From assembly GCA_023393715.1 (NCBI GenBank), contig JAEXCD010000117.1, forward strand, positions 1-9,881: DNA of 9,881 bases. The letters run 5' to 3'. Shown here piece after piece: positions 6,488 through 9,881 of the stretch. Position 1 is the first letter of the stretch. The number at the start of each line of letters is the position of its first letter. A program made the translations under genes and the position numbers. The DNA is from Bacillota bacterium. Lineage in GTDB: Bacteria; Bacillota; Clostridia; Tissierellales; Peptoniphilaceae. The notes under the pieces were generated by a model. That model did not search any database, was not told the origin of the DNA, and worked only from the letters and a program-made list of their open reading frames with translations.

Positions 6488-6521
6488 GTGGCAAATTGTG
6501 GTATAGAGTGGAATGGAGTGG
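6488..6521 (+). promoter_or_regulatory. Putative MraZ operator: four GTGG boxes with 10-bp phasing
   Basis: GTGG occurs at 6488, 6498, 6508 and 6518, exactly 10 bases apart, with an extra TGG at 6514 halfway between the last two. MraZ in studied bacteria binds direct repeats with a TGG-containing core spaced about one helical turn, just upstream of its own gene. The array starts at the predicted transcription start and its last box lies inside the purine-rich ribosome binding site of mraZ (GGAGTGGGG), so a bound MraZ complex would sit across the initially transcribed region. Confidence 0.75.
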
Positions 6522-6524
6522 GGT

Positions 6525-6956
6525 ATGTTCATCGGCGAATATAATCATACCGTAGATGCAAAAGGGCGGGTAAGTATGCCGGCTCGTTTTCGCGATGACT
6601 TAGGAGATGCCTTCTACATTACCCGTGGGATGGAGAATTGCCTGTTCGTCTACGACCAAAAGGAATGGGCTTTGATGGATGAAAAGGTACGCAACCTAAA
6701 GCTGACGGCAAAGAGTGCGCGTGGCTTTTCGCGACTGTTCTACGCGGGTGCGATGGAAATTACGTTTGATAAGCAGGGTCGCATCCTGATTCCGCCACAT
6801 CTTCGGGAATTTGCCTCGATCGAAAAGGATGTTGTGATCGTCGGCGTGTCTAATCGCATTGAAATATGGTCCAAGGATAAGTGGAATGCGTATCTTGGCG
6901 ATGATTCAATGAATTATGACGATCTGGCCGACGCATTGGACGGCTTTGATCTATAG
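6525..6956 (+). CDS. mraZ: Transcriptional regulator MraZ
   Basis: MraZ is a ring-forming DNA-binding protein of the AbrB/SpoVT type that regulates the division and cell-wall (dcw) cluster, usually by repressing its own promoter. The protein is 143 residues, the standard length, and consists of two tandem MraZ repeats, each carrying the characteristic Asp-x-x-Gly-Arg element: DAKGRVSMPARFR (11-23) and DKQGRILIPPHLRE (82-95). The start ATG at 6525 gives the family-typical N-terminus MFIGEYNHT and is preceded by GGAGTGGGG; an ATG four codons upstream (6513) lies within the operator and ribosome binding site and is rejected. It is the first gene of the cluster, 8 bases from rsmH. A promoter and phased GTGG boxes directly upstream support autoregulation. 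Confidence 0.97.
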   Translation: MFIGEYNHTVDAKGRVSMPARFRDDLGDAFYITRGMENCLFVYDQKEWALMDEKVRNLKLTAKSARGFSRLFYAGAMEITFDKQGRILIPPHLREFASIEKDVVIVGVSNRIEIWSKDKWNAYLGDDSMNYDDLADALDGFDL

Positions 6957-6964
6957 GGGGCGCC

Positions 6965-7897
6965 ATGGAATTTGAACATATTCCGGTGCTGTTGGATGAG
7001 GTCGTCGAGGGGTTGGCAATTCGTCCGTCCGGTATTTACGTCGATTGTACGGTGGGGGGTGGCGGACACTCCTCTGAGATTTGCAGGAGGCTTACTACGG
7101 GGCGGTTGATTGCCATAGACCAGGATGAGGATGCGCTGAGCTCGGCGCGAAAACGGCTCTCGGCGTGGCGCGATCGCGTATCGTTTCATCACGCGAATTT
7201 TGAATCGCTGGCAGATGTGCTGGCAGAGGAACGGATTGATTTTGTGGACGGGATTCTGATGGATATCGGCGTTTCGTCCTATCAGCTCGATGCCGGAGAG
7301 CGCGGCTTTTCGTACCGCGAGGACGCGCCGCTCGACATGAGGATGGACCGGCGGCATCAGCGGACGGCGGCTCAGATCGTCAATACCTATGATGAGGAAC
7401 AGCTTGCGGAGATTTTCTGGCGCTATGGCGAAGAACGGTGGGGAAAGCGCATCGCTCAGTTCGTTGTCGCAGCGCGGAAGGAGCGGCTGATCGAAACGAC
7501 AGGCGATTTGGTTGACGTCATAAAAAAAGCGGTGCCGAAGGGGGCGCGCTCCGGGGGGAAGCACCCGGCAAAGAAGGTGTTTCAGGCGCTTCGCATCGAA
7601 GTGAACCGCGAGCTGGAGGTGCTGGAGAGCGCGTTGAACACGGCGATCGATCGTTTGGCTCCGGGCGGACGGCTCTGTGTGATCACGTTCCATTCGCTGG
7701 AGGATCGGCTGGCAAAACGAGTGCTGAAGGAGAAAGCACAGCGCTGCATTTGTCCTCCGGAGGCGCCGGTATGCACCTGCCACCATGTACCGGAGGTGGT
7801 TCTGATCACAAGGAAGCCGATTGCGGCATCCGATGAGGAATTGAAGAGAAACCAGCGGGCGCATTCCGCAAAGCTGCGCGTCGTGGAAAAGATATAA
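6965..7897 (+). CDS. rsmH: 16S rRNA (cytosine-1402-N4)-methyltransferase RsmH
   Basis: RsmH (formerly MraW) methylates N4 of C1402 in the decoding region of 16S rRNA using S-adenosylmethionine. The 310-residue protein is of normal length. Visible motifs: HIPVLLDEVVEGL (5-17), the SAM-binding YVDCTVGGGGHS (25-36), IDQDEDAL (51-58), the family signature DGILMDIGVSSYQLD (95-109) with RGFSYREDAPLDMRMD (113-128), KVFQALRIEVNREL (204-217) and ITFHSLEDR (240-248). Near the end a cluster of four cysteines (C261, C263, C270, C272), common in Gram-positive members, may bind a metal. The start follows AGGGGG by four bases and lies 8 bases after mraZ, so the two are cotranscribed; the next gene begins 10 bases after its stop. 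Confidence 0.97.
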   Translation: MEFEHIPVLLDEVVEGLAIRPSGIYVDCTVGGGGHSSEICRRLTTGRLIAIDQDEDALSSARKRLSAWRDRVSFHHANFESLADVLAEERIDFVDGILMDIGVSSYQLDAGERGFSYREDAPLDMRMDRRHQRTAAQIVNTYDEEQLAEIFWRYGEERWGKRIAQFVVAARKERLIETTGDLVDVIKKAVPKGARSGGKHPAKKVFQALRIEVNRELEVLESALNTAIDRLAPGGRLCVITFHSLEDRLAKRVLKEKAQRCICPPEAPVCTCHHVPEVVLITRKPIAASDEELKRNQRAHSAKLRVVEKI

Positions 7898-7907
7898 GGA
7901 GAGGATC

Positions 7908-8387
7908 ATGGGAGAGGCCATTCGGGTATTGCCGGGAACAATTCAATCGCGGCCGCGCTTACGGGTAGAAAAAAAGAGGGCTGCCGTTCGCAGAGCGAAG
8001 ACGCGCCCGGCGGCGGGTCATCGCGTTCGCGTGTCGCTTGGCGTTCGCCTGAACCGCGTGATGCTCGTTTTGTGCTGCGCTGCCGTAGCGGTATTGAATC
8101 TCTATCCGCTCTTCGATTATACTAACAACAATGGGATTGGCACGCAGATCACGGTGCTGTCCGGTGAAATTGCGGAGTTGGAAGCGGAGCGAGATTACCT
8201 GACCATGCAGTTGGAGCCCTATAAGGAATCGGGACGGATCGAGACGCTTGCAAAGCAGAAAATTGGGATGGATTACCCGACAAAGGCTCAGATCATGCAG
8301 GTGAGCATGCCGGCGCAGCCGGCGACGGAGCAGACGGCATCGTTCACGCATGCCGCGGCAGGAGTTTTGCAGGGGATCGTCCATTGA
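7908..8387 (+). CDS. ftsL: FtsL-like cell division protein
   Basis: The gene encodes a 159-residue single-pass membrane protein in the position normally held by ftsL. It has a long, very basic cytoplasmic N-terminus (about 1-50, rich in Arg and Lys), one membrane segment (about 51-68, VMLVLCCAAVAVLNLYPL), and an external coiled-coil (about 79-106, ITVLSGEIAELEAERDYLTMQL). This leads into the FtsL/DivIC-type element IETLAKQKIGMDYPTKAQIM (111-130). FtsL bridges the septal peptidoglycan synthase and the divisome through this coiled-coil. The family is short and poorly conserved, so the call rests on topology, the lAkqkiGM-type motif and gene order between rsmH and a class B PBP. The start follows AAGGAGAGG, and the last 25 or so residues (Ala, Thr and Gln rich) look disordered. 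Confidence 0.85.
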   Translation: MGEAIRVLPGTIQSRPRLRVEKKRAAVRRAKTRPAAGHRVRVSLGVRLNRVMLVLCCAAVAVLNLYPLFDYTNNNGIGTQITVLSGEIAELEAERDYLTMQLEPYKESGRIETLAKQKIGMDYPTKAQIMQVSMPAQPATEQTASFTHAAAGVLQGIVH

Positions 8388-8402
8388 CGAGGAGCTCGGA
8401 CG

Positions 8403-9881
8403 ATGGCGGAGATGAAGAAAAACGAAAAAACGGATCAGAAGAAACGGATACGAGTGGTCTGGGGCGGAATCGTCCTTCTCGTTTTGGTTTTTGTGGTTCG
8501 TTTATTTTATTTACAGGTAGTTGCCGGAGATTTTTACCGACAAAAAGCGGTTTCGCAGCGTCGACAGACCATTGAAATCGTCCCCAAGCGAGGATTGATC
8601 TACGATCGGAATCAAAACCCGCTTGCGTTGTCTGTAACGGTTAACACCTGTTATTTTTTTCCGAAAGAAGTGGAAAAGGAAGATCGGGTCGAGACGACGA
8701 ATCTCCTGTCTCACATTCTGGGCATCGAGAAGAGCGTCGTCACCGAAGCGCTCGATGGGAAAAGTGAGATTGTCCGACTGAAGACAAAGCTGAGTCAGCA
8801 GGAAATGGATCAGCTCAAGAGCTCGGGACTGCTCTGTTATTCCATTGAGCAGGAATCGGATCGCTACTACCCCTACGGCACGATGCTGTCGCAGACGCTG
8901 GGCTTTGTCAACGCAGATGGCCATGGCGTTTATGGGCTGGAATCCTACTACGATGAGCGGCTCCGGGGCGATGTGGGGCAGCAGGTGGATTCGCGGGACT
9001 TAGATGGAAATGTTATTCCGACGGCGACGGATTATGCTTCGCGTACCGAGGCAAAAGCGGGAGACGATCTCTATCTGACAGTTGACCTCGATATTCAGCG
9101 CATCGTCAGTGAAGAGCTGGCAAAGGCATATCAGGAGTTTAATCCGGCTTCGATGACGGCCGTGATCATGGATCCGAACTCCGGGGCGATCATCGCGATG
9201 GAATCCCTGCCGAATTTCAACCCCAACACGCCGTGGGAGCCGGTCAGCGACCAGGAGCGTGCTCTGTGGAACGGGTTGAATGAGGAACAGCAGCTCGACA
9301 AGCTGTACCGCCTGTGGAAGAATCCTGCGGTGACGGATCTCTATGAGCCGGGCTCCGTCTTCAAGGCAGTCACCTCTGCGATTTCCGTGGAGACGAAATC
9401 CAATAAGCCGTCCTCGATCTATCATTGCGAAGGAAGCATCGAGATCGCTGAGGACACAAGGATCTATTGCGTGCGCTATTATAATCCGCACGGCGATCAG
9501 ACGCTCGAGCAGGCGCTGGCGAATTCCTGCAACCCGGCCTTTGTGCAAATCGTTCGGGAGATCGGAGCGGCCCCGTTCTATTCGTATTGCCGCAGTCTGC
9601 GCATGGGGCAGCTGTCGGGCATTGATCTTCCCGGTGAATCCGAGGGCATGTTCCCGAAGCTGCTGGATGAGATGGATTCGACGCGCATGGCGACGATGTC
9701 CTATGGACATGGCGTGTCCGTGACGCCGATTCAGATGCTCGCAGCGGCCAACGCAACGGTCAATGGCGGGTATTATTACCGTCCGCATCTTTTAGCGAAG
9801 GCATCGGGTGGTTCAGGAGAGTCTGTGGAGAACACCGATGCACAGCCGCTCAGTCATCTGTTTTCAGAGGAAACCAGTAAA
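8403..9881 (+). CDS. Class B penicillin-binding protein (FtsI/SpoVD type), 3' partial
   Basis: The frame is open from ATG 8403 to the window end (493 residues visible). It follows GAGGAG by 8 bases and lies 15 bases after the ftsL-like stop. The protein is a bitopic transpeptidase: a basic tail, a membrane anchor (about 17-37, VVWGGIVLLVLVFVVRLFYL), the PBP dimerisation/pedestal domain with RGLIYDRN (63-70) and GVYGLESYYDERLRG (175-189), then the penicillin-binding domain. The active-site SxxK is YEPGSVFK, with Ser318 and Lys321; SxN is Ser375-Cys-Asn377; a conserved YGHGVSVTPIQM lies at 434-445. The KTG motif has not yet appeared and must lie beyond the window. The protein cross-links septal or spore-cortex peptidoglycan. 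Placement in the dcw cluster suggests septal FtsI or its paralogue SpoVD; the C-terminus, where SpoVD would carry a PASTA domain, is not visible. Confidence 0.95.
   Translation, partial: MAEMKKNEKTDQKKRIRVVWGGIVLLVLVFVVRLFYLQVVAGDFYRQKAVSQRRQTIEIVPKRGLIYDRNQNPLALSVTVNTCYFFPKEVEKEDRVETTNLLSHILGIEKSVVTEALDGKSEIVRLKTKLSQQEMDQLKSSGLLCYSIEQESDRYYPYGTMLSQTLGFVNADGHGVYGLESYYDERLRGDVGQQVDSRDLDGNVIPTATDYASRTEAKAGDDLYLTVDLDIQRIVSEELAKAYQEFNPASMTAVIMDPNSGAIIAMESLPNFNPNTPWEPVSDQERALWNGLNEEQQLDKLYRLWKNPAVTDLYEPGSVFKAVTSAISVETKSNKPSSIYHCEGSIEIAEDTRIYCVRYYNPHGDQTLEQALANSCNPAFVQIVREIGAAPFYSYCRSLRMGQLSGIDLPGESEGMFPKLLDEMDSTRMATMSYGHGVSVTPIQMLAAANATVNGGYYYRPHLLAKASGGSGESVENTDAQPLSHLFSEETSK

Noticed and set aside
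6513..6524. Upstream ATG giving MraZ four extra residues
   Set aside because: It lies inside the GTGG array and the ribosome binding site, and the family N-terminus begins at MFIGEY.
6914..7921. Open frame of 335 codons on the - strand opposite rsmH
   Set aside because: It covers rsmH exactly in antisense, and its product is rich in Arg, His and Pro with no family resemblance. It is a shadow frame.
9000..9788. Open frame of 262 codons on the - strand opposite the penicillin-binding protein
   Set aside because: The + strand frame carries the SxxK and SxN motifs and runs without a stop; the opposite frame shows Arg/His-rich low-information sequence.
1..9881. Search for CRISPR arrays, insertion sequences, tRNA or rRNA genes and prophage genes
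   Set aside because: I saw no regularly spaced long repeats, transposase motifs, cloverleaf candidates or phage genes. Every long stretch is accounted for by core genes.

Overview
The window looks like a chromosomal core region of a Gram-positive bacterium of the Bacillota, probably an anaerobic member of the Clostridia with moderately high GC. The evidence is a cell-wall-anchored (sortase-type) surface protein, strong GGAGG-type ribosome binding sites, a clostridial-style division cluster (mraZ-rsmH-ftsL-penicillin-binding protein) and a DUF1461/Lit-like membrane protein beside lgt. The genus cannot be named from the sequence alone.

Layout. (1) Positions 1-524 hold the 3' end of a sortase-anchored surface protein on the + strand. 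(2) Positions 525-673 hold two strong hairpin terminators that separate it from a convergent murC. (3) murC (UDP-N-acetylmuramate--L-alanine ligase) lies alone on the - strand, 674-2074. (4) A short divergent promoter region (2075-2176) is followed by a tightly packed five-gene + strand operon: hflX, a YigZ/IMPACT-family gene, a YebC/TACO1-family gene, a DUF1461 (Lit-like) membrane protein and lgt. Three of its junctions overlap (ATGA, TAGTG, ATGA), and it ends in a clear terminator at 6330-6364. (5) A 216-base intergenic region holds a good sigma-A-type promoter and a set of 10-bp-phased GTGG repeats that match the known pattern of MraZ operators. (6) The start of the division/cell-wall cluster follows: mraZ, rsmH, an ftsL-like gene and a class B penicillin-binding protein cut off by the window end.

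How the genes fit together. The left operon combines ribosome-associated factors (HflX rescue/splitting GTPase, YebC translation factor, YigZ) with lipoprotein processing (Lgt, and possibly lyso-lipoprotein formation by the Lit-like protein). The right cluster is septal peptidoglycan synthesis under likely MraZ autoregulation. murC supplies the same peptidoglycan pathway but is detached from the cluster.

Most of the window is ordinary core genome. The most interesting points are the Lit-like gene overlapping lgt, the phased MraZ box array that runs into the mraZ ribosome binding site, and the isolated murC. I saw no mobile element, CRISPR array, tRNA or rRNA, and nothing that convincingly amounts to a new system.
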